In this document: one piece after another, positions 21,981-28,441 of the stretch
Layout of the letters: every line of letters starts with the position of its first letter
Numbering within the stretch: the stretch's first letter is position 1
Virus record (IMG/VR): IMGVR_UViG_3300047300_000522
Coordinates: 1-28,835 of that record
Origin: a virus
Length of the DNA: 28,835 bases
Strand: one strand, 5' to 3'
Notes under the pieces: model-generated
Databases searched by the model: none
What the model was told of the DNA's origin: nothing
What the model saw: only the letters and a program-made list of their open reading frames with translations
Program-made: the position numbers and the translations under genes

Positions 21981-22153
21981 TTTCGTGCGGTTGTGAAGTA
22001 AAGAAAAAAGATGCGTTTAAATGTACTGGATGTAATGAGAGTTTCTGCGGAAGGCACATTTATTATTACATTGATGAAGCAAATATAGCCATAACGCGAA
22101 ATTCAAAACCATATTGTGAACCGTGCTACAAAATTAAATATAAGAAACTATGA
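21977..22153 (+). CDS. Small zinc-finger protein
   Basis: The gene encodes 58 residues with Cys at 4, 6, 16, 19, 24, 47 and 50 and a His at 27 (SCGCEV, KCTGC, FCGRH, YCEPCYK), a two-site zinc-finger layout. It starts at the ATG at 21977, overlapping the previous stop by 4 bases, and its TGA overlaps the methyltransferase ATG (22150) by 4. Such tight packing supports the call. It resembles treble-clef or AN1/B-box-like fingers. The partner is unknown. Confidence 0.65.
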   Translation: MISCGCEVKKKDAFKCTGCNESFCGRHIYYYIDEANIAITRNSKPYCEPCYKIKYKKL

Positions 22154-23016
22154 GGCACGGAAGTTTATTCAGCGGTATAGGTGGATTCGATTTAGCAGCC
22201 GAATGGATGGGATGGGAAAACGTATTTCATTGCGAATGGATGCCATTCCCACGACAAGTATTACATTATCATTTTCCAAATTCAATAAGTTATGAAGACA
22301 TCACAAAGACAGATTTCACTATTCACCGAGGAACAATTGACATCCTCACAGGAGGGTTTCCTTGTCAACCCTACTCATCAGCAGGAAAGCGACTTGGGAA
22401 AGAAGATGAGCGACATCTCTGGCCGCATATGCTTCGAGCAATTCAAGAGATTCAACCAACATACGTCGTGGGGGAAAATGTTCGTGGAATCACTAATTGG
22501 AACGGGGGAGTGGTCTTCGAAGAAGTGTGCGCTGACTTGGAAAATTGTGGGTACGAAGTACAACCGATATTATTGCCAGCTTGTTCCGTCGGTGCGCCAC
22601 ATCGAAGAGATAGAGTTTGGTTCATTGCTTCCAACACCGACAGTATTCGATTCAACGAATGCGAGTGCGACAATGAAAAGTTCACAGGTCAAGGAAGGAT
22701 CAATGCACTCAATGACATTAACGAGAATGATGGACAAGGGATTATTACCAACACCAATGGCATCCGAGGGAACGAAATTAAGTGGCAATCCAAAAGAAAA
22801 TCAAATGTCAATGACAAAAATTGTTTACGAAATGACTGGCAAAACTTCCCAACTCAATCCCCAATTTGTGGCGGAGATGATGGGCTTCCCACCGAATTGG
22901 ACGGAATTACCTTTTCTAAATGGCGACAAGAATCAATCAAAGGATATGGCAACGCAATAGTTCCACAAGTGGCTTATGAAATCTTTAAAGTAATTCAGCA
23001 ATTAGATGGAAATTAA
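22150..23016 (+). CDS. dcm: DNA (cytosine-5)-methyltransferase
   Basis: The gene encodes 288 residues and methylates C-5 of cytosine in DNA using S-adenosylmethionine. Ordered motifs are clear: I (LFSGIGGFDLA, residues 6-16), IV with the catalytic C72 (GGFPCQPYSSAGK), VI (GENVRG, from 108), VIII (GAPHRRDRVW, 148-157) and X (KGYGNAIVPQVAYEI near 269). Between them is a short target-recognition region, and the segment FPTQSPICGGDDGLPTELDG precedes motif X. At 288 residues it is compact. There is no cognate restriction enzyme nearby, so it most likely protects phage DNA from host restriction. A 222-codon ORF lies within it in the +1 frame (22292-22960). The gene overlaps TerL by 11 bases. The symbol is by function, not by orthology. 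Confidence 0.9.
   Translation: MRHGSLFSGIGGFDLAAEWMGWENVFHCEWMPFPRQVLHYHFPNSISYEDITKTDFTIHRGTIDILTGGFPCQPYSSAGKRLGKEDERHLWPHMLRAIQEIQPTYVVGENVRGITNWNGGVVFEEVCADLENCGYEVQPILLPACSVGAPHRRDRVWFIASNTDSIRFNECECDNEKFTGQGRINALNDINENDGQGIITNTNGIRGNEIKWQSKRKSNVNDKNCLRNDWQNFPTQSPICGGDDGLPTELDGITFSKWRQESIKGYGNAIVPQVAYEIFKVIQQLDGN
22292..22960 (+). CDS. Overlapping ORF in the +1 frame within the methyltransferase gene; probable conserved dual-coding protein
   Basis: This ORF encodes 222 residues entirely inside the methyltransferase gene, with its own ATG. The sequence is not random-looking: RQISLFTEEQLTSSQEGF, RYYCQLVPSVRHIEEIEF, GSLLPTPTVFDSTNAS, a second LLPTPMASEG, and LNPQFVAEMMGFPPNWTELP. I recall closely similar proteins (with LLPTPTA repeats and an MGFPxxWT motif) from Bacteroidota genomes, where they seem to arise in the same overlapping position. 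The catalytic region of the methyltransferase is read here as TSSQEGFLVNP, in the other frame. Whether the product is made is unknown. The alternative is a frame left open by codon bias in the methyltransferase. Confidence 0.5.
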   Translation: MKTSQRQISLFTEEQLTSSQEGFLVNPTHQQESDLGKKMSDISGRICFEQFKRFNQHTSWGKMFVESLIGTGEWSSKKCALTWKIVGTKYNRYYCQLVPSVRHIEEIEFGSLLPTPTVFDSTNASATMKSSQVKEGSMHSMTLTRMMDKGLLPTPMASEGTKLSGNPKENQMSMTKIVYEMTGKTSQLNPQFVAEMMGFPPNWTELPFLNGDKNQSKDMATQ

Positions 23017-24295
23017 ATACCATTCAAAACAAATCGAAGCCTTAAACGCTTTATCCGTAGACAGTAGAATCCGTCAGTTATTATATGGCGGATCTGCTGG
23101 AAGCGGAAAGTCGTTTCTCGGTTGCGATTGGCAAATAAAAAGAAGGATAAAATATCCAGGGACTCGCGGTTTGATTGGTCGTGCTGAATTAAAGAAGTTG
23201 CGATTAAGTACAATGGCTACATTCTTTGAGTTATGCGCTCAATATGGTTTAGTTCCTGGAAAGCATTACACATACAACGGACAAGACCACGTGATTAAAT
23301 GGTACAATGGAAGCGAAACTATCTTAATGGATTTAGCCGATATGCCATCTGATCCCGAGTTTCAGCGTTTTGGTTCAATAGAGATAACAGATGCCTTTGT
23401 TGACGAAGCGGGTGAGGTATCGCAAAAGTGTATTGATATCTTATCATCTCGGATGCGTTACAAATTGGTGGATGACAAGCCAAAGATATTGCTCACTTGC
23501 AACCCTCACAAAGGTTGGTTATATTCAGAGTTCTTTGATGCGAAAAGAAATGGTAGTATAAGACAAGACCGCGACTTCATCCAAGCCTTACCAACGGACA
23601 ACCCACACATTTCGCCAGTATATTTAGAATCATTGCAACTACTTCCCGACATTGACCGCAAAAGGTTGTTAGAAGGGGATTGGGACTACGATGAAACAAA
23701 GGATAGGCTTTATGAATATGATGATTTATTGCGTTGTTTTAGACCTCAACAAACCAAAGGCGATAAGTATATAACTGCGGATATCGCGCGAATGGGTGAT
23801 GATAGAACTGTGATTGTATTGTGGGATGGCTTACACGCTGAAAAGTTCATTGTCCTAAAACACAAACCGATTAACGAAACGGTATCTATTGTTAACGAAC
23901 TTATCCGAACTCACAATGTAAAGTTATCTAATGTCTTGGTCGATGAAGATGGAATCGGTGGTGGTGCGGTTGACTACATCCGATGTAAAGGATTCTTGAA
24001 CGGATCAAAAGCGGTACGCGATAACTATTTAAACTTGAAATCCGATTGTTATTTTAAGTTGGGAGAACTAATAACCAACAACCTTATCACATTTGAACCA
24101 ACTCACAAAGACACAATAGTTAAAGAACTTGAAATGGTAAGACGCGAGAAACTGGATAGCGATGGTAAACTGCGAGTGACTAACAAAGAGGATTTAAAGA
24201 AAAGACACGGACTTTCTCCCGACTTTGCTGATGCCATAATGATGCGCTCATTTTACGAATTAAAAAGAAACTTTGGTAAATATGCTTTTCAATAA
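23006..24295 (+). CDS. terL: Terminase large subunit (TerL)
   Basis: The gene encodes 429 residues, the motor and nuclease that packages DNA. The Walker A-like loop GGSAGSGKS (residues 28-36) and Walker B with catalytic Glu (DAFVDEAGEV, D133-E134) are clear. The coupling motif LLTCNP follows (about 162-167). The C-terminal nuclease domain starts with ITADIARMGDDRTVIVLWDG, where the first Asp would bind metal, and contains LVDEDGIGGGAVDYI and the final GLSPDFADAIMMRSF. It is complete and of usual length. Unlike all head genes, which are on the minus strand, it is on the plus strand beside the methyltransferase, so it is transcribed with the early arm. Confidence 0.9.
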   Translation: MEIKYHSKQIEALNALSVDSRIRQLLYGGSAGSGKSFLGCDWQIKRRIKYPGTRGLIGRAELKKLRLSTMATFFELCAQYGLVPGKHYTYNGQDHVIKWYNGSETILMDLADMPSDPEFQRFGSIEITDAFVDEAGEVSQKCIDILSSRMRYKLVDDKPKILLTCNPHKGWLYSEFFDAKRNGSIRQDRDFIQALPTDNPHISPVYLESLQLLPDIDRKRLLEGDWDYDETKDRLYEYDDLLRCFRPQQTKGDKYITADIARMGDDRTVIVLWDGLHAEKFIVLKHKPINETVSIVNELIRTHNVKLSNVLVDEDGIGGGAVDYIRCKGFLNGSKAVRDNYLNLKSDCYFKLGELITNNLITFEPTHKDTIVKELEMVRREKLDSDGKLRVTNKEDLKKRHGLSPDFADAIMMRSFYELKRNFGKYAFQ

Positions 24296-24304
24296 AAAAA
24301 TAAT

Positions 24305-24312
24305 TATATTTG
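24305..24312 (+). promoter_or_regulatory. -7-like element TATATTTG after TerL (weak promoter candidate)
   Basis: TATATTTG fits the Bacteroidota TAnnTTTG -7 element and lies in the 33-base gap after TerL, 16 bases before the next ATG. The nearest TTG upstream is 29 bases away (24273-24275), outside the usual 19-21, so this may be an internal or regulated promoter, or chance. Confidence 0.35.
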
Positions 24313-24328
24313 CCCAAACAAATAACAA

Positions 24329-24478
24329 ATGGAACTACACAAATTGATTAAAATGAAGGCGGAAATACACGCGCAGTACAACGGTGAGCAGATGGATAAC
24401 ACCGCTTACTTTTCCTTTATAGAAGGTGCAAAGTATGCAATGGAACTAATCTCAAAACAACTTAAAGATGAGCTCTAA
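24329..24478 (+). CDS. Very small helical protein
   Basis: The gene encodes 49 residues starting MELHKLIKMKAEIHAQYNGE and ending YFSFIEGAKYAMELISKQLK plus DEL. It starts at the ATG at 24329, shortly after a TATATTTG element, and overlaps the next gene by 11 bases. The helical, charged pattern and the neat overlap indicate a real gene. Function is unknown. Confidence 0.6.
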   Translation: MELHKLIKMKAEIHAQYNGEQMDNTAYFSFIEGAKYAMELISKQLKDEL

Positions 24479-24821
24479 ACGAACGTTAACTAAAGACGAA
24501 CACGAAAAATTGAAGGTGCTTAACCTTCTAATGTGGACACAAGCGACACTTTACGCATCCGATGACTGCGAACCGATTAAATGGTTTTACAATCACCAAA
24601 CAAAGATGCTACTGAAACGACTTAACGACTCTATCCAACGTGAACACGGCAAGACAATCAACGCACTTTGGAATGTTGAAGGTGTGACAATGCCCGACAT
24701 CACGCGACACCTGGATGAGTTCACAAAAGAGATGGCAGAGTTCGGATATTGGATGTTGCCCGAACTTATTAAATTGATCCAAGAAGCAAAAGTAACCGCT
24801 GAAAAAATAGAAGTAATATGA
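24468..24821 (+). CDS. Conserved phage protein of unknown function
   Basis: The gene encodes 117 residues starting MSSKRTLTKDEHEKLKVLNL. It is helical with LMWTQATLYASDDCEPIKW, FYNHQTKMLLKRLNDSIQ and LDEFTKEMAEFGYWMLPELI. It resembles other Bacteroidota phage proteins I cannot name. It starts inside the end of the 49-residue gene and its stop overlaps the next start by 4 bases (ATGA). No catalytic motif is visible. Confidence 0.65.
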   Translation: MSSKRTLTKDEHEKLKVLNLLMWTQATLYASDDCEPIKWFYNHQTKMLLKRLNDSIQREHGKTINALWNVEGVTMPDITRHLDEFTKEMAEFGYWMLPELIKLIQEAKVTAEKIEVI

Positions 24822-25039
24822 GTAACAAAAAACAAAGTAGTGTTGAGTGGTTAGAACAACAATTAAATGTCATTCTAAAACAATCTAATATCGAAATTGA
24901 AAATGTAATTTGGCAACAAGCCAAAGCAATGCATAAAGAGGAAATAGCGAATGCTTGGAATGATGGACATAGTGAAGGAATAGAGGGTGGGTATTGTACT
25001 ACTTATGAAGAATACTACAACAAAACATTTAACAAATGA
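24818..25039 (+). CDS. Small helical protein, paralogue of the 16347-16607 gene
   Basis: The gene encodes 73 residues starting MSNKKQSSVEWLEQQLNVIL. The KQSSVEW start, QAKAMHKEEIANAWNDGH and EEYYNKTFNK are shared with the 86-residue minus-strand protein at 16347-16607. The nucleotide sequence around KQSSVEW is also similar. It overlaps its neighbours by 4 bases on both sides. The family is widespread in Bacteroidota phages. Its function is not known to me. Confidence 0.7.
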   Translation: MSNKKQSSVEWLEQQLNVILKQSNIEIENVIWQQAKAMHKEEIANAWNDGHSEGIEGGYCTTYEEYYNKTFNK

Positions 25040-25458
25040 AAAAACAAATAGAACAAGTAACCCAATTCCGAAAGGCTTTTAACCTTCCGTTGAATCGTGG
25101 GTACAACTTTGAAAACTGCGTACTGCACGAAAGGTTGATTCAAGAGGAACTGGATGAAATGAAAATGTCGACCAACGTAGTTGATATATCCGATGCCATT
25201 ATTGACCAAATGTATCTTCTTTTCGGTTATGCCATCGACTTGGGAATAAGCGATAAATTGGAGGCTATGTTTGACGAAGTTCACGCGTCTAATATGTCCA
25301 AGTTGGATGCTGATGGAAACCCAATTTACCGCGAGGATGGAAAGGTGCTTAAAAGTGATTTGTATTTTAAGCCAAACCTTAAAGCAATCCTTGAGCCTAA
25401 AACAATGGCGCAAATAATCAATGAAATGAGAGAACAATTTAATGAGAAAATAGAATGA
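25036..25458 (+). CDS. MazG-like NTP pyrophosphohydrolase
   Basis: The gene encodes 140 residues. It has the MazG/PRA-PH fold signatures: QEELDE (E37, E38, E41) and a later DAIID (D53, D57) that bind magnesium, followed by YLLFGYAIDLG and a FDEVHASNMSKLDADG motif and IYREDGKVLKS. It would hydrolyse nucleoside triphosphates, either to change nucleotide pools or to lower host alarmone signals, as proposed for phage MazG. It overlaps the paralogue gene and the membrane gene by 4 bases each. The assignment is by motif, not by structure. Confidence 0.8.
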   Translation: MKKQIEQVTQFRKAFNLPLNRGYNFENCVLHERLIQEELDEMKMSTNVVDISDAIIDQMYLLFGYAIDLGISDKLEAMFDEVHASNMSKLDADGNPIYREDGKVLKSDLYFKPNLKAILEPKTMAQIINEMREQFNEKIE

Positions 25459-25634
25459 GAACAATTTGGTTTTTTTTATTAAGGCTATTGTTTATATATG
25501 ATGTAATAAAAATTATATATAATAATCAGCAAACAGGTGAACAACCTTCAAATATGATGGTATTATTGACTATTTTATTAGCAATCAGTTTAACCCAAGA
25601 AAATAAAAATAATGAATATAACACACGATTTTGA
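25455..25634 (+). CDS. Small membrane protein
   Basis: The gene encodes 59 residues starting MRTIWFFLLRLLFIYDVIKI with a hydrophobic N-terminal segment, then QQTGEQPSN, then a second hydrophobic stretch (MMVLLTILLAISL). It starts at the ATG at 25455, overlapping the MazG-like stop by 4 bases, and overlaps the start of the next gene by 23 bases. It is probably inserted in the inner membrane. No family is recognised. Confidence 0.6.
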   Translation: MRTIWFFLLRLLFIYDVIKIIYNNQQTGEQPSNMMVLLTILLAISLTQENKNNEYNTRF

Positions 25635-25824
25635 CAACTGCCAGAGTGATGTCTACAAAGAAGTAATAAGCGACCTTATAGCGCGTGAGAAAATGGGGCG
25701 AATGAAGTACGGAGTAACCGTTGACAAGGCTAATCTATCTGAAAAGGAATGGTTACACCACGCGTACGAGGAGGCGTTGGACTTTGCTATCTATTTAAAA
25801 CGTATAATGTCCCTAAAAAAATAA
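25612..25824 (+). CDS. Conserved small phage protein of unknown function
   Basis: The gene encodes 70 residues starting MNITHDFDNCQSDVYKEVIS. The middle motif REKMGRMKYGVTVD and the end SEKEWLHHAYEEALDFAIYL are conserved in my memory of phage proteins, sometimes linked to nucleotide metabolism. It resembles the small helical MazG-like or dUTPase-neighbour proteins, but no catalytic set can be confirmed. It lies after the small membrane gene and 4 bases before the lipoprotein gene. Confidence 0.6.
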   Translation: MNITHDFDNCQSDVYKEVISDLIAREKMGRMKYGVTVDKANLSEKEWLHHAYEEALDFAIYLKRIMSLKK

Positions 25825-25828
25825 ATAA

Positions 25829-26086
25829 ATGAAAAAAGTTTTAATTACATCATTGGTTTTATCTATTGCGTTTTCAAGTTGTGTAGATGCACATTTAAGT
25901 AAAGCAATGGGATACGGAGATAAATTCACAATTAAAGTTTTAGGCCCTGATACAATCGTAACCTATCATTCAACTGGAAAAGTAATTAGCGAAAATGGAA
26001 GTGATGGGTATTATTTTACTGATGCTAACACTAATTTATTAGTTGAAGTTAGCGGAACAGTTATAATTGAGCAAGAGCCAAAATAG
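25829..26086 (+). CDS. Small lipoprotein
   Basis: The gene encodes 85 residues. The N-terminus MKKVLITSLVLSIAFSSC is a type II signal peptide: basic start, hydrophobic core and a lipobox ending in C18. The mature part is small and beta-rich (KFTIKVLGPDTIVTYHSTG). It would be anchored to the inner or outer membrane. It is the last gene before a strong terminator and overlaps the convergent spanin-like gene by 26 bases. A role in superinfection exclusion, as for other phage lipoproteins, is possible but unproven. Confidence 0.7.
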   Translation: MKKVLITSLVLSIAFSSCVDAHLSKAMGYGDKFTIKVLGPDTIVTYHSTGKVISENGSDGYYFTDANTNLLVEVSGTVIIEQEPK

Positions 26087-26432
26087 TAAGTACATAAACA
26101 CTACCAAGTAAGAGGGTGGCTTTTTGCCACCTTTTTTTTGCTCTTAATCCCTCATTTAATTCCTCACGTAATCCCTCATTTTGCACTTTTAATTGTGCGA
26201 TTTCTTTTTCATTGTGCAAGATAATGTCCCTTTGAGTGGATATAATGCGCTGATTTAGTCCGTTTAAAGACACATAATACTCAAGCGACTTCACACCAAG
26301 AACAACTAACCGCCTTTCAACGCTTAAAGAATCCAGTTCTTTCGAGTGAACGTAGTTTATCGATTGCTTTTGTGTATGCGCTATCAATGGCAACGCTATC
26401 AAGCATATAAATAGTATCAATGTCTTTTTCAT
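26061..26432 (-). CDS. Spanin-like protein with signal peptide, coiled coil and C-terminal membrane segment
   Basis: The gene encodes 123 residues starting MKKTLILFICLIALPLIAHT at the ATG at 26432, a clear signal peptide without a lipobox Cys. A frame continues to 26459 but the shorter start is favoured. A coiled coil follows (about 55-95, with RIISTQRDIILHNEKEIAQL) and the C-terminus is hydrophobic (ATLLLGSVYVLTILALAQL). Together with the overlapping gene at 26317-26628 it resembles a spanin pair, which fuses inner and outer membrane at lysis. It is the last gene of the late arm. It contains the early terminator in its coding sequence. The assignment is by architecture only. Confidence 0.5.
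   Translation of the reverse strand: MKKTLILFICLIALPLIAHTQKQSINYVHSKELDSLSVERRLVVLGVKSLEYYVSLNGLNQRIISTQRDIILHNEKEIAQLKVQNEGLREELNEGLRAKKRWQKATLLLGSVYVLTILALAQL
26115..26139 (+). terminator. Intrinsic terminator of the early arm
   Basis: GGTGGC (26115-26120) pairs with GCCACC (26126-26131) around TTTTT and is followed by eight T. It sits 28 bases after the lipoprotein stop and lies inside the coding sequence of the convergent spanin-like gene (it encodes part of KKRWQKAT). On the minus strand no T-run follows, so it works in one direction only. Confidence 0.85.
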
Positions 26433-26628
26433 AAATAATTTGTTTAGTGATCCGGTCAACTTCTAACGTGTCAACGTAAGCCTTTAATACAACAACCGTA
26501 TCCAAGTTGGTTACAAATTGTACCCTACTCGGTTTAGGTCGACACAATAAAACACCGATTCCAATTCCGATACTAATAGATACGACCGTTACTAATGCGA
26601 TAGTTCTTAACGTGAAATTCTTTTCCAT
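26317..26628 (-). CDS. Small N-terminally anchored membrane protein (spanin partner candidate)
   Basis: The gene encodes 103 residues. The N-terminal segment (about 9-28, TIALVTVVSISIGIGIGVLL) anchors it, followed by a basic C/RPKPSR stretch and a soluble helix (VDTLEVDRITKQIIYEKDI). It overlaps the metallophosphoesterase gene by 56 bases and the spanin-like gene by 116 bases, in other frames. The overlapping layout recalls Rz/Rz1 gene pairs. Its role in lysis is inferred from the layout and location. Confidence 0.45.
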   Translation of the reverse strand: MEKNFTLRTIALVTVVSISIGIGIGVLLCRPKPSRVQFVTNLDTVVVLKAYVDTLEVDRITKQIIYEKDIDTIYMLDSVAIDSAYTKAIDKLRSLERTGFFKR

Positions 26629-27568
26629 TGCCCCTTGTTATTATTGCGAATCCGTGATTGTATTTTGAATATGGGTTATAGTCAGGACTTAACTCACTCA
26701 AACACCCAACACCCCAACAAGTAATCACCTTACCATTAACATCCCTTTCCGTGTGTTCTGCAGTTTGGTGATGGTGTCCACACATCGCATTCGCTTTTGT
26801 CTTTAAAAACAAACCTCTTGCTACGTTTACCGATGGTATAAATTGCTTACCAAATTCGTGTCCGTGAAATACTGATAAGCCACCGATGTTAATCTTGTTC
26901 TTTCCTTCAACGAACTTAATGTTGTTCTTATCCAAGTGACAAAGCGAAGCGAAATCAAACGCATCAATGTCGAATAGTTCAGGTGCTTTAACTCTCATAT
27001 ATCTCCAATAGCGTTCTTCGTGGTTTCCTTCTTTATAGATTATCTCTGCATTAGGGAAGGTTTGGCGAAGTTCATAGACGAAAGTACGCATAGAATACAA
27101 CTCATCTTTAAATCGTCTTTTCTTTGGGTCTTTCACAAAGTCACTAACCATATGACAATCGAGAGCGTCACCATTTAGAATGATAGTATCAACTTGCTCA
27201 TCCAATCCAGTTTGGATAGCAACGGATAATGCATCAATGTCGTGATATGGAATGTGAATATCGGAAAGAATTAAAACCTTTTTGCCTTTTATGTCAATAT
27301 GGTTTCGACCTTTCGCATATGACTTGGGTAACTTAAAAGGATTCTTCGGTCTTTCATTCAAAGAAAAAAGCGATTTATCAGCTATATTTTTTTGCACATC
27401 CTTACCTTTTTTACCTTCGATTCTACGTAGTGCATCACGTGCATTTTCAACGTTCATATAGGTTTCGGGATGTTCTGCAAAAAGTTTCTTTGCAAGTGTT
27501 AGCGTAGGTGTGTTGGGGAATCTCTCGCGCACTTCACGTGCTAACTTTGTTTTTGCTTGTTCAGCCAT
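26573..27568 (-). CDS. Metallophosphoesterase (calcineurin-like)
   Basis: The gene encodes 331 residues. The metal-binding motifs are present in order: SDIH (D103, H105), NGDALD (D134, with D137), EGNHE (N182, H183, E184), FHGHEFG (about 234-240) and CGHHHQTAEH (about 258-267). The N-terminal ~60 residues are helical with a helix-turn-helix-like look. It probably cleaves a phosphoester in DNA, RNA or a nucleotide. It lies between the endolysin and the spanin-like genes, an odd place for a DNA enzyme. The substrate cannot be told from sequence. Confidence 0.8.
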   Translation of the reverse strand: MAEQAKTKLAREVRERFPNTPTLTLAKKLFAEHPETYMNVENARDALRRIEGKKGKDVQKNIADKSLFSLNERPKNPFKLPKSYAKGRNHIDIKGKKVLILSDIHIPYHDIDALSVAIQTGLDEQVDTIILNGDALDCHMVSDFVKDPKKRRFKDELYSMRTFVYELRQTFPNAEIIYKEGNHEERYWRYMRVKAPELFDIDAFDFASLCHLDKNNIKFVEGKNKINIGGLSVFHGHEFGKQFIPSVNVARGLFLKTKANAMCGHHHQTAEHTERDVNGKVITCWGVGCLSELSPDYNPYSKYNHGFAIITRGNGKEFHVKNYRISNGRIY

Positions 27569-27570
27569 AT

Positions 27571-28032
27571 TTAGAAAGGTTTGTATATTGTTTTACCGCC
27601 TACCTTTAACGCACGTAAAACTTGACCTCTATTCTTACCCTCGTTGTAACTTACGTGAACCCAGTCGGGTGCGTTCTCACTTCCAAACTCCCAAATGAGT
27701 TGGTCAAATATACAATTTTCTTTTATGTAAAAAAACAATTCTTTGTTATTTATGCCACCAAAAATATCGCCATCGATATCCAACGCTTTGCCTTCACAAT
27801 GTTGACTTGTTTTACTACCTCCTATTTTGGCGTTTAATTCAACGGAACGGAAACCACTACTGATTCCAATAGGCTTTCCAAAGTGTTCGCGCACCTTGTC
27901 GAAAACATTACTACAAACTAACCGTAAGTTATTTAACTGCGTAGCGTTTGGAATGTTAGCCAACTTTAAAGCAGTCGCTTGGTTGCTCTTTGTGACCTCT
28001 GAATAGGTTACGTATTTACTTATCTTTTCCAT
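27571..28032 (-). CDS. Endolysin, peptidase M15 family
   Basis: The gene encodes 153 residues and cleaves peptidoglycan at lysis. Signatures of the M15 (zinc D-Ala-D-Ala carboxypeptidase-like) fold are SSGFRSVELNAKIGG, then SQH (H78), GKALDID (D85) and DWVHVS (H126), which together form the zinc site. It has no signal peptide, so it should reach the cell wall through the holin encoded just upstream (17-base overlap). Its length fits single-domain phage M15 endolysins. Confidence 0.85.
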   Translation of the reverse strand: MEKISKYVTYSEVTKSNQATALKLANIPNATQLNNLRLVCSNVFDKVREHFGKPIGISSGFRSVELNAKIGGSKTSQHCEGKALDIDGDIFGGINNKELFFYIKENCIFDQLIWEFGSENAPDWVHVSYNEGKNRGQVLRALKVGGKTIYKPF

Positions 28033-28441
28033 CGGTCATTGCATCGGTTATATCTTCGCTTTTGCGCCCTATAATCGTTTTAATCTTACTCCATAAATCC
28101 TTTCCAGTTACCGCCTCAATAGATTCAATGATTGACTTGAACTCGATAATGGCAATAACGGTGGCGATTAGTTTTGTGATAGGGATCAATTCGCTAATGA
28201 TAAAAGTTTCAATTAAGAATCCGCTCATTATTGCTAATTGATACAACAATAACTTCGTGATTGTGTCCGACATCCTACGTGAGCGAATGCGTTGCCCGGT
28301 CTTGATTGCTTTCCATACACCAACCACTAAATCAGCCGCAACCAAAAAGCCAATGGTTAACATCAACTCTTTGATTGGTAGGAATACTGCAAGTGAAGCG
28401 AACAACCAAACTTTACCTTTCAAAAACATCCATTCCTTCAT
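28016..28441 (-). CDS. Holin
   Basis: The gene encodes 141 residues with several hydrophobic segments: about 10-32 (VWLFASLAVFLPIKELMLTI), 30-45 and 65-110 (LLYQLAIMSGFLIETFIISE and TKLIATVIAIIEFKSI). The VAADLVVGVWKA stretch and the charged tail match the phage holin_4_1 (toxin secretion/phage lysis) family from memory. It forms the membrane pore that releases the endolysin encoded next. It starts 4 bases inside the 35-residue small gene, suggesting translational coupling. Confidence 0.75.
   Translation of the reverse strand: MKEWMFLKGKVWLFASLAVFLPIKELMLTIGFLVAADLVVGVWKAIKTGQRIRSRRMSDTITKLLLYQLAIMSGFLIETFIISELIPITKLIATVIAIIEFKSIIESIEAVTGKDLWSKIKTIIGRKSEDITDAMTDGKDK

Noticed and set aside
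22378-22788. Minus-strand ORFs inside the methyltransferase gene
   Set aside because: They show no recognisable family, unlike the +1 plus-strand frame, and they run against the arm's direction.
24273-24312. Full promoter at 24305 with a -33 TTG
   Set aside because: The nearest TTG gives a 29-base spacer. Only the -7 element fits, so it is listed with low confidence.
25015-25464. 149-codon minus-strand ORF opposite the MazG-like gene
   Set aside because: The plus-strand protein has clear catalytic motifs. The minus frame is a shadow with a Phe/Leu/Ile-rich sequence.
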